Assembly (NCBI RefSeq): GCF_964188355.1
Contig: NC_134173.1
Coordinates: 67,630,671-67,694,670 of the forward strand
Length of the DNA stretch: 64,000 bases
DNA from: Buteo buteo
Taxonomy: Eukaryota > Chordata > Aves > Accipitriformes > Accipitridae
Direction of reading: 5' to 3'
Part shown: positions 32,080 through 44,000 of the stretch, one piece after another
Numbering within the stretch: the first letter of the stretch is position 1
Layout: every line of letters starts with the position of its first letter
Translations under genes and position numbers: made by a program
The notes under the pieces: generated by a model
What the model was told of the DNA's origin: nothing
The model's database searches: none
Seen by the model: the letters and a program-made list of their open reading frames with translations, nothing else

Positions 32080-35000
32080 GTGAGGTGGCGGGTGGCTCAG
32101 AGTCAAGATGGGTGCCCAGGTCAAGATGAGCTGGGAAACCTGTCCCGATTTTCTGGCGCTGTAGAGGATGCTCCTGGATGCGTGGTGGGTTTTGCAGGCA
32201 GCATTGAATCAACGCAGCTCAAAGCTCTTAAATCTCCTTTTGCTCTTCATTCCTGACAAATCCAGTATTGGAAGGCGGCATGCATCGTTTTCTCCTTCTC
32301 GTCCAGATGCTGGTGGTGGTGCTGGCGTAGCAGCTGGGTACCCCTCAGAGGTGGCATCGCCCTCGCGCCTGCTGTGCTGCAGGTGATGGACGCGCTGCCG
32401 CCGGTGCAGCCCCGTTCCTTATCCTCGTGGGTCCTTGGTGGGGGACCTTCTCCTGGCAGACGGACAGGGCTCTTCTCTTAACTGGCCCTAGCTGTCTCGG
32501 TGCATGCTTCTGCTTGTACACACTTTGCCTGAGTAAACAAGAACTGCACTTTTATTGCTGCTTTATCGCTCAGGAGTGGCAGCCGTGGTGTAAAGAGCTT
32601 TTACACCGCGCAGGGTCTGCGCATGCTCGGATTTCCATTCCTCGGTCTCGGGTACTTCATTCTCCTGACTGATACTGAAGCATCTTTCCAAAATTAAGAA
32701 GTGACAGCGACCTTAGTCTTTTCCTTAAAACAGTCCCCTGAGCTGGGAGGAACGGTGAGGTTAGCATCTGGAGCTTGAAGTATTTATTATTGATGATGCC
32801 TTTAAATGATTAAACAAATTTTCCTTGCATTATTTAGGGGAATTATGATATTCATCATTAATGGAAAGACGTCTGGGAAAATGTGTGATTCACACTCATA
32901 AATACCTTCTGTCCTCCTTTCGTTTTTTGCTGCCTGTCTTCTCCCAGCTGTTGCCTGTCCGTTTGGAGTCAGTGTTTGTCCTTCTGTCAATACCTCCTGC
33001 TGCCTTCCCCCTTGGTGTAGGTGACCTGTGGCTGTGTAAGGGTGAGGTGTCTTTTCTTCTAGACAGGTAACTTAACTTGCAGTGTCACCAGCACTTATAT
33101 AAGGGACGTGGTAATCTGGGTAAGGAAATAAGGTTTAGAAACCCTTAAGTACATTTGAGAGCTCTTTCCAGCAAATGTTATTTGGATTAATGTTCTTTAT
33201 TTTACTGTCAAGGCTAACTGGAAGCATAAGCAACCCTGGCGTTAGGTGTGCTTGTCTCCCCACGATATAAAGCAATATTGCAGCTGGGTTTTATTGCAAA
33301 ACAAGGCAACGTTAACCGATAATTTGGTTGTGACAGTGTAGGCTTCTCTCTGCAGAAGATGTGAGACCCTCTGAACCAGTTAGTTTTACTGGATCCTTAA
33401 GCCATTAAAGCACTTCTGTTTTTTTTTCCATGCAGCAGAAACGCTGTTTCCAGGGTGTGGTTTTAAACATGAAAATATGTCAGCTTACCTGGTGCCCTGT
33501 AGGACATCAACATCCATTGGTGGAACTTGGGTTGACCTCCATACAGTAAATTCAGTCTTGAAGCTGGTTGTCTTAAATCATTAATCTAAAAGCTGTTTTT
33601 TAAAGAAGAGGGTATTTAGGTGGAATCTTAATTGTTGATCTTCATTCTTTTGGCTGAAACTATATATCTGGCTCGTGCAGAGTCTGGTCCTGGGAGGTGC
33701 GGAGAGCAGGAGGAGAATGAGGTACCTCCACGCTGGGTCAGGAGATATGAACTTCAGCTTCAAAAGAGTGTGTGGAAAGGATGAAGACTGCACTTTGAGT
33801 CAGTGGTTTCCTCTAGAGCACACAGAACAGAAATAGCCTTAAGTAAAAAAATTCATCTAGATAAGAGATTCCCCCCCCCTTCATTCTTCTTCCTGCCTTT
33901 ACTGATGTTTGTTTCTGGCTTTCAGGCTCAAAAATCCCACCTGCAGGAGCCTGGAAAAGGGTTAATGCTTTTGTAGCTTCTCCCTGTACAGCTCTATAAG
34001 GGAAAGCAATTTCTCTGCCACTTCTTCACCCTGTTTTATTGATACCCTGCTTGTCCAGCCTCTCGTGCTGGAGAAGGTGAAGTGGTTCTCACCTGGCATC
34101 TCAAGCTTGCTTGGGTGCCCTTACTTGGTCTTTCTGAGAAGAGTGGGGTAGTGCAAGCAGGGACCTCACAGATGCGTGGCAGCCTGGGAACATAGTGATT
34201 TTGGGAGTGGACCCGGAGGAAGGTCTTTCAGATACTTCTGTACTCCATGTTTTGCAGCCCTCATCCTTTGGGCAAGCTGTTGAACCCCAATGCACTTGGT
34301 TTTGCAGGGCACCGTGGTGGTACTGGGGGAAAGGAGGCCCCGCTCCCTGGCTTTCCCCCCAATCGATTCAAGTCCAAGGACATAAGGATTTATTGTTTTT
34401 CTTATTCCACCTAATCTCTCTACAGAGGCTCTGTTTAATGTCTTCCCCTTGTTTGAAATGTGGAATTTATCTGTTGCTATTATTATCCCAATGCAAAGGG
34501 GCCGTGAGACTTTTTGTTTGGTTCACCCCAGCTCGGATCTCTTTGTGCTGGGGGTCCGGGCTGCAGGAAGGGGCTGTCCAGGCCACGTCCTCTGCAAAAT
34601 AAATGTTTTCCCCCTTATTCTACAGCAGTCTGTCCTGCAGCTACAGCTCCTTTTCCTCTAAAAATTGCGAGTGGGGTGGCAGGCTGCACGGGATGCTTCT
34701 GGAGGTCTCATTCCCTGCAGCGAGGCATCCTTCGTTACCAGTGGTGCAGAAGGTGCAGAGGAGGCAGAGGATGGTCTCCCTAGCTAGAAACCCCATGTAG
34801 CCCCACCGTCCTGCTTCTGGATTCCTTCCCAGCAAACTCTAACACATCCCAGGAGCTGAACCGCGTCCTTTCCAGACAGTTGCCGCTGCTCTGTGGGATG
34901 CTTCTTGTCATCGGCGAATGACTGCCACCTCTCTGAAGTTGTCCCCCCCTCCTGGTGTTTTTCTCCACGTCTCCCAGGAAGCACTTCGCAGCCAGCTGTC

Positions 35001-38000
35001 CCCTGTGCCATGGATAACATCCCATTTATCACCCGTTTTGGGCTGTGCCTGCACTCGTGGTCGGTCACGCGGCTCCCACGGGGCTCTGCTGGCTTTGCCG
35101 GTGCTGAGCATCCGCGCCGGCGTGTGGTCCTGGCGTGCAGCGCTTGCCCCCTCCGGCCCCTGCTTCGACAGGGAAAAAACCAAACCTGAATTCTTCACCG
35201 CTGACTGCAAAGGGCAATTATTTAGTGGGATTTTGGGCAGAGGGATCCCAAAACGGTGAGGCTGCTCTGAATCTGTGCTGTGAGGCTGCACAGGATGAAT
35301 CACGGCTGGGGGAGGAAAAAAAAAATGTCTCTGAGTCATAATCCCTAATACTACAAAGCGGATTTGCTTTGGGTTTTTTTTTTTTTTTGTGTGTTCCTGC
35401 GTGCTGACTAACGCGCAGAGAAGCAAGCGAGAGCCCTTTCTCTGCTGTTTCATCCATGAAGAATGCAGCCCTGTCTCCCCCCTCCTCGTCTCCACGGCTC
35501 ACCCGAGTGTGGCATCCCCCCCACCTCCCAGCCAAATCTGAGCCCTTGCAAACCCCCCTGCCACCGGCCGGCCGGGCACTGCTCCCCCTCCTCAACTCCC
35601 CCCAAATCCCAGTGGATTTAGGTGGGTGCTGGCACTGCCGGTGGGGGAAACCCCGTGCCAGCAGCTGTTTGTGCCCCTATGGCTCTGCCACCACTGGGCA
35701 GTGGAGGGGGGGTGGAAATCCTTAAAATATCCCTGTTTTGCAACTGGCACCTGCACTTCGAGCATCTCAAAATTATTTACGAGGGGGGTTTAATATGCTG
35801 ACGGCCACCCAGCAGCCACAGCTTGGCAATATAAATACACTGAAGTGAACTAGCTGTTATCTCCCCGGAGATGTTCCTACAGCTAACTGAGCCTAAGACC
35901 CCAAGGAACTTGAAATCTGTATATTTTTACAGGGCATCTGATTTTTGGCTTTTTGTTCTGTCAGTCAGCTCTCATCGCGCTTTTAGGTTCAGACCGCATG
36001 ATGATTCCTGCTCTGTTAAATTCCTTTTGATTAGGTCTCCCTCCCCAAAAGACATATGCGATATCAACACTCATTTAATAAAGTATACCTGCCCCTAGCT
36101 CTTTTCTTGCACAGAAGTAGGGTCAGGGATGGAGTATCAAACCAAGCCCCAGGACCGGTCCTGTTCAGCAGTGTTAAGAGGCAGTGGACATCCCCAAAGA
36201 TGTGGCCGAGAGCCCGTGGTGGTTGCAGGGTTGTGGGTGGCAGAGCTGGTCCCCCCAGAAGGGGCAGCTTCTGCCTTGGGAGCCAAGTTTTGGCTGTCTT
36301 GTTATTCTGATTAGATTAATTTCCTGGATGAAGCAACTAAGTGACATTAATTATGTTATATGATCAATATGAGCTACTGTTGTAGGCTCTGTATGTGTTT
36401 AAAAATGTTTTTGAGTATTTCCTTTGCTTGAAGCATGCAGAATTGAAAATTTAATGCACGCGTGCACAGCTCCACTTGCACACATCCTGAAAAGAGGTGT
36501 GGGTGATTTAAATTTCAGTGACCAAAGTGTTTTGTTGGGATATGAGACTGTTCTTTTTGCCTTGCAATGTCCTTAATTAATTTTTCGTTATTACAGGTAT
36601 TGGTGATAGGATAAATGTTTCTCCCCAGAGAAAAGCTGGTAGCATCCCAGTCCAGAAGTGGCAGCTCAGAGTTCCTGGTGCTGGATCTGAGTTTCACTGC
36701 CCCTTGGGTTTCCTACACCTAAACCAGCTCGAGTGGAGTGGTGATCCACACTATGAAGTTTATAGGTTGGTTTGGGTTTTTTTCCCTTTTGTGTAAGGTT
36801 ATTTTTCAGTTCCCTGATAACATTTGCTTCCTCCCTGTAGGAAAGGAGAATGCAGCGTTTTGGGGGGACAACACATGTTTGGGTGATGCAGATGTCACCT
36901 ACAGCAGCTGATGTTATCCACTCCCCTGCCGCTGCTTACAGCTCTTCTGCTGGGCAGCCGAAACCAGTTCCCAGAAAAAAAAGCTTCTTCAGCAAAGAAA
37001 AAAAGGCTTTTTTCTGGTTTTTCTTCCCCACTGCCTTCACAGAGCTATTTCTAAATCGATTGCATTTTGTCAGCATAACTACACTGGTTGGGGCTGTGGG
37101 TGTATCCTGAATTTTCTTTTAATTTTCTTTTCATCATTTTACCGGTTCCTGGCACATCTTAAGTACGGATCAAGCCAAGGCAAATGTGAGATGCCTGGGT
37201 TTCTTGTCTGCAGAAAGGAGCTAATATGCCTTTGGGTGTGAGGATGGGGAATTTGCAAGTCTCTGGATATGGATTATTTTCTTTCTTTCCCTGTGTGTGA
37301 GATTTAAGGGGGAAAGGAAGTCTTTGGATACTAAAGTGAAATTTATATTTTTTAAATACTAAAGCATTTGCCTGTATGCAAAATCTTCACTGATTTGATA
37401 TTTAATACTTTATTTTTTTTAGCCACATTACCCATAGTGATGCAGATGTTGGAGTAAGTGCTCTTACTCTGCTTTGCTGACCTGGAATGCAGACAGACCT
37501 TTTCCCAATCAAATCCAGCACCTTAACACAGGATCACTCCCCCAACCTGCCCGATTGCTGCCTTCAGTCCCTGCCTCAGCCAGCCTGCTTAGGCCAGCCT
37601 TGCCTGCTGAAGCGATGTGACCTGTGGTGCTGTGATGATACCAACCCCTGGCATATGAGCAGCCGGGGAGGGTGGTAGTGTTTTAAATAAATATCCGTCC
37701 AGCTGAGCCTGGCGAAGGGTCTGAAATGAGAAGTGGATTCCCTTTGCAAACATCCCCTCCCCGTATACGAAATCTAAATAAAATGGAGATACCAATTGAA
37801 TTCATGCAGTCCTGGCATGCAGAAGAGCCTAAAGACAAGTGCATTAAAGCAGGTGACATGATCCCAGCAGCTTAACCGGGGGGGCGGGGGGGAACGCATT
37901 ACCGCCGTGAGGCTTTGATAGAATGAGGGCAAACTTGTATAAGACGCTGACGTTTCCTCTTTGCTTTGTATTTGCATAATTCCCCATGCTTTCACAGGGC

Positions 38001-41000
38001 TCCTCGCTCGCAAATGGTTGTCCAAACGTTAAGTAATCCTCAGCAGCTTGGGGCCGTCGGTGGCTGTAGTTTCTTGTCTTGAAGGGTGGGGAGGCTTCGT
38101 GCGAGACGAGTTTTTGCTGAAGGTGGATCTCCTCCAAGAGACTGACACCTGGCCGCCAGCGCCCGGGACAGCCCGGCCGTGCACAGCAAGACCTGTCTAA
38201 ACCCAGGCAGGCTTGTTCTATTCCAGAGTAAACCCGGGTGCTGCCTTGATCGGGATTAAAGGCAAAACTCCTGGTTATTCCTGAGCAGCTGCGGCTGGAG
38301 CATTTTAGGGGATGTACCCTCTGATTTATTGTGTGCAGGTGCCTTCAGGTTTCTCCCCAGCTGGTTGCCCCCGAGCTTTATGGAGGCTGGAGAACCTGTG
38401 CTCAGGTTGTTCCCCGTGTCCTCAGTGGCAATGAGATGTGTTTCAGCTTAGGTAAAGCCCATGCTGCAGCCGTGCCTGTATACAGCCGGGCTTTCCCGAT
38501 CGCTTGGCTGAGAGTTTGAAGGGTTTCCCAAGCTGCGTGTGCGCTGTGGAGCCTACGGGACCGCTCCGCAGATGGGCGAGGAGAGACCTCCCAGCCTCGC
38601 AGGGAGGTGGGGGTGTCCTGCTTGGTACAAACCCACCGGTCTCATGAAAACTCTCGCAGCTCCCGAGTCAGACCTTACGTTAGAAGGCAGTGGAATACAA
38701 GAAATGAATCCATGCGCGTATTCTGGTAGTTGTATCGCAGCCACTGGGGATGTCCAGAAGGAAATGGTGTCACGCGTTGGCAAGGCAGCAGCCGCCTTTA
38801 CTGGCTTAACTGAGATTTGGTCATTGAAAATCTGCTGCTGAAAGGCTAAACTATGAATCTCGGACTTGAAAGTAATTTTTATCTAAACATATGGATCTCA
38901 AAGCTGGAAACCTATCAAAGGTACAGGCAAATATCTGAGTGCCTTTGAAAACAAATGGCTTAGAAGAACACTGAGCAGTAATCTCCAAAGATATCCCAAA
39001 AACCGTGATGGAAGTATTTGGGGGATAAGAAACCAGAGTGTCTGCTGTAGCAGGGGGGCTGCTGGGCAGTGGGATGGAGACACACTGGGAGGCAGAAGGG
39101 ACAACCCGTCTCTTAAAAGGTAGTCAGATAGAGGAGATTATGTGGGATTTATTGTAGCATGTATGTGAAGAGCTTTCAGTGGTAGGCAAGGGTGGTGAAG
39201 CCTTGCCTGTCCGTTTAAGTGCTGGCCAAGGGTAACAAAAATCAGGCAGAGCAAACTCAGTTGAAAGGTTTGGGAGTTCTTGTCCTTGGAGGAGTGGGGT
39301 AATCCCTATGATATATGGCACTCTGTCATGGTGTGGTTCTGTCCTTGCTGGTCGTTTGGGCTTGATGTGTAATTCATGTTGGTGATACATGGCCCAGTGC
39401 TGAGAGGTGGTTCCCTGTGGTGTGGAAGCAGATTCCTCCTGTCCTCATTGCTGCACCTGTGAAATGGGGTAAATAATACTTCTTTTCTCTGCAGTAGGCT
39501 CTTAATTAAACCTCTGGGTTTCCAGAGCATCTTGTTACATGTTCAGAATGAGTTCCGATCAGAGGGGACAGTTGTAAGAGATGTGGTGTCTAGGTGGTAG
39601 AGGATAAGCAGCAACCAATTAAGAAATGCTGCTAATGAGAGGAGGAATACAAGAGTGCGTTATGCTGCTGGGATCACAAAGGTCACTTCCTTACCCTCAC
39701 GAGCAGCCAAGGGGTATAATCTCATTAATAAATTTATCAAGCTGCATCTTAAGACTGATTGGGCTGCCTGCCCTGTGACTGCTGGAAGGCATCCAGAGCT
39801 GGGCATGGCAAGGGACCTTCTTGCTGCAGCCTGAAGTCATTCATAGCCGGCTGATACTCATTTGTTCTTGTGCCAGTGTTGTCCTTTAGCTTATATCACT
39901 CTTTCCGTGATGCAGACGGCAGTCTCATACCCTCTGAGCCGTGTGGGTCCAACACAGGCAGCTCTCCCTGTCCTGTCCTCTAAGAAGGGCTCATCATTCC
40001 CCTCCTGTTCCTGGCAGCTTGATCCTCTATCGAGTTCTGTTCAAATGCATCCTTCTTGAATGTAAGCTCCCAGGTGGGATGTAGCATCCCAGAGGCAGGG
40101 TATCCTGCTGTTACATCTTCTTTAGATCTACCAGAAATACTTTGCTCTCCGGCATTCTCCAGAGTCACATTGCCCTTTAAGCCCTGCCGCGCTGATGTCC
40201 CCAGCTCACCTGCACTCACCTGCAGAGAGAGGTGAAATTTCTAGTGGGACCAGCCTGAACTAAAACCGACCTTGGTCCAACTCTGGCACCAAGCCCCAAG
40301 CTTGGAGTTGTTGCGGAAAAGTGCAGTACTTAGAAGGAGCAACAACAAAAACTTTATTTTTCATGATTGGGTCTTATTTACCAGGATTGTTTGGCAATAT
40401 GGGGTATAAAAAGTACACATAATATGATGGCATATTTAGTTTTGGTTATAATTGTGGCAGTAATGACTAAGAAGATACAGTTGTAATTCTGTGGTGGTTT
40501 TGTTCATAATAGACTTTCTGCTGCTAAGACGAAATTTCCAGTTCCAATTTTCTACAGGCTTCTGGTGCTTCATTTCTTTGTTTAAACTATTTGCATCTTT
40601 TTAAATGGGGGTCACAGGAGCTGAAGTGAAAGACCAGAGCTTTTAGGCAGTGCCACGGTTCACCTGGCTTTCAAGAGGTCCTCCTCTGCGCTGAGGGTTT
40701 ATTGCAACTTCAGCTACTCGCACGATGAAGTCAGAACAAGCCCCTGCTGTAGATGGACAAAGATGGTTTTTGCAGCAGTGCAGTTTGAATTAGGTGTGTA
40801 CTCTGCTGTAAATAAGGGTTTTATCTCTGGGAGGGTTTTATCTGTCCAGTTGTACTTGTGGTGGTTGTAATTCGAGGTCCATCTCCCTGACTGGCCCTTA
40901 GGAACGAACAGTCGGTGAAGAACAGATGCTGACAGAGCCCTTGCTTTCCATGCTTTGTTTCATTTGTTTGGAAGGGAAGGGAAGGGAAAAAAAAGAGAAA

Positions 41001-44000
41001 AGCCAACAAAAACAAAAGCAGAATTTCTGCTGCAGCTGTTTGAAACAATAAATGAACCACGATGTGATGTTGTGGGTGTTTGTTTTATTTTTCCCCTCAT
41101 TTCCTCATCCAGCTTTTATTACTTCTCAGTCTTGGCAGTGGGAAGGACCATTCTCAAGACCTGGTGCCTTGTCTCGGTGACTCCCTGAAACCAGACGTGC
41201 CCCCATTTACTAGAACGTAGAACCTGCTTGCGCTTGCCGCTTCCCAGCACGCTGGGTGGCTCAGGGTTATCAGTACAAGATGGTCAGGGGAACTCATGGC
41301 TGTAGAGCCAGTACCTGAGCCACCAAACTGGGGAGTTGAGGTGAGGATGCCACATAACCATTGTAATACGCAAAGTTTTGACTTGGAGGAGGTTCGGCTG
41401 GGGTGGCTGAAGCACTTGCAGGCTCACACGCCACTTCTCCCGGAGTTTGTCTGGGGACACGTGGGAACGGAGACCACCATATGAAGCAGCTCGAGCATCG
41501 TCGTGCCTTGTAGTCTGGCGCGGGGTTGACGAAATGGGTTGCTGGTGGTGCTCGGTGCTCTCCTGTAGGAGAAGGAGCGAAGTGGACAGTGGTGGGTGGC
41601 AAATGCCTGAGCTGTCCTCGCTTCGGTCACCTGGGCGAGGGAGCCGGCACCCTCCTTGACTGCCAGACATGAAGTTACACCTCGGTGAGATTCAGAATAA
41701 GGTCTGATGGGGCAAAAACACGGGAAGAAAGATACCTGATATAAAAAAACATACACGTGAAAGTACATGGTTGTTGAAGCAGTGACCCTGTGGTTAAATG
41801 TACCCCCAGGGGTTGCGGCAGGTGGTCTCCCAGCGATGCAGATGCAGCCACCGTGGTGGATGTTGTCATCTCTGTCAGCTGTCTGCTCTGCTTCCTGCAG
41901 GCTGCTACGCTCGCCATGGGTGGCAGAAGGGGAACTGGTAGCAGCTGAGGAATTAGTTTAAACTGTCGATTTAATTAAGCTGGAGAGTGCAGCAGGTTGT
42001 CGGTGGGTGCTGGCGGGAGCGTCCTCTCAGTCCTGCCAGCTGCATGGCTCTGCTCTCCACGGCGTCTGAGGTTGGGGGCCGGATGCTGAGCAAGAGCGGT
42101 GGTTGGTTTTGATCCCATCTGGTGATTCCTGTGTCACTATGTTTGAAAGCCATCCCTTTCACTGGAAGGCTCATCACGTGGTTTCCGGAGGGTTCACATT
42201 CTTCAGAGTTATTCCTGGTCCCTTTAGATATGCAGGGCTGTGATCCTTGGGTATTACGGCCTAATGTGCTTCAGGGCATCCTAATGAACAGGACTTCATT
42301 GATGCAACTGAACCACTTAAAATAATACACAGTAAACTACTGCAGGCTTCTGGGTTGTGCATGTCAATGGGGATGCTTGAGGGTTCGGATTGAGAAGACG
42401 GTTTTGCAGAGGTCTCTTTCTGGGGGAGGAGGAGGAGGGTGGCAGGAACCAGTGATGGTAAGGCAGTTGAGGATCACAAGGTCTCTCATCCTCGGGTGTC
42501 CCACAAGTGGGGCTATTTACACTGCTCCGTTACACTGCGTTAGGGTCGGAGAATGGACTCCCACCATCCCGCCCAGTCCCATGTGCAGTCTTCAGTGCCT
42601 TTATGCTGTTGTGAACGTTCAGGAGAAGACAGGAGGATAGGATGTCCTCGTACTGGCTTGGGTGCATTCATGCAGACCTCTGCCAATGTGACTGTTGTGA
42701 TTCCACAAAAACCAGCAATTTCCCTCATTTTTGTGTCCTGATTAGTGGTGGTGCAGGTACACGAACTGCATAGGAAACCATCGGGCAGCTGTGTGTGTTC
42801 CCAGACCTGGCTGAGAGTGCACAGACCTCCTCAAATAAAGTAAAAACGTGCTTAAAGTTGCTGCACATACTTAGTCTTGCTTGCAACAAGCCCTTTGCAT
42901 CCAACCGTAGCCAGGTGGACCAAGGTTGGCAGCTGTGAGAAAATACTGCCCGAAGAAAGTGAGTTCTTGTACAGATTTGGCTCGTGTTGGTGAGAATAAC
43001 AGTTGCCAGCTAAACTGGGCTTTGTCAACTCAAGGCCAGAACTTTGGTGTAGCTGTGGAAAGAGCAGGCTGGCTTTGGCATGTCTGGATATCAACATGAT
43101 GCATTTCCTGGTGGTAGGTGGTGGGAAAGCCCACATCTGCTGTGAAACGAACACCGCTTTCCTTGGAAAAGTACTTACTGAGATAGCGATGATGGACAAG
43201 TCTTTCTTGATAAGTGTGACTTCACAGATTGTGTTTTCAGCCTCGTGGAAAAAAATGGAAAAGGTGTCTAACGTGTTGAACAAAATAAAGGACAGATCTG
43301 GAGGTTTGAAAGTAATGCATTCTAAAAAAAAAAATATTAAAAATGATTCTTGAGCTTGGGCCAGGTTGTTTCAAGATCAAAATCAAGGCCAAGGCACTCC
43401 AGTATAGGTTTCCAGGTCATTTTTATCGGCTTTGTTAATCCATGCTGCTTTTGAGGCAGGAAAATATGATAATATCTACCAGGATCTTTCCACACTCTTC
43501 CTGAAAGTATGTTCCTGAGGAGTCCTGACTCTTCTGCCAGTCTTCTGTTTGCAGCCCTGTTGCTGTATTGTGTGAGGCTCTTTTCCTTTGATACATCATT
43601 TTACCCATCAAGAAGAGACTTGGTTTTGTGTTTTTTGTATAATCAAGACTCTGGTAAATTTTTTTGGGGGGGGTATGGTGATGTGTGTATAGTGACAGCA
43701 TGTGGATGACTTGCAAGTGGTATAGAACGACTTTTAAAAGATAGATACCAAAATAAATGAATAAATAAAAATTTGCCATCTGTGTGAACCCAGATAGGTA
43801 GATCAAAAATGTGAGGAACTAAACATCCTCTTGATGGTAGTTTCTGGCACGTTTCTGTGGGACTGGTGGACTTCTGGTATGTTTTTCCTCTGTGAGTCTC
43901 CTAAGTTGGATCTCCCATATCTATTGCTGGCTCTCGGGTCTCGAGTCTATTGTGTTTTGCTGCCGGGCCAGAGAGCCAGGGGGATGGGGCTGGAATAGCC

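Noticed and set aside
34908..35495. 195-codon minus-strand frame
   Set aside because: Overlaps three other open frames on both strands, contains a homopolymer-encoded Lys run and has no splice boundaries.
43003..43353. 116-codon plus-strand frame ending in a Lys-rich stretch, with AATAAA inside and an A-run after it
   Set aside because: Considered as a retrocopy, but no family is recognisable, the AATAAA is about 35 bp from the A-run, and no duplication flanks it.
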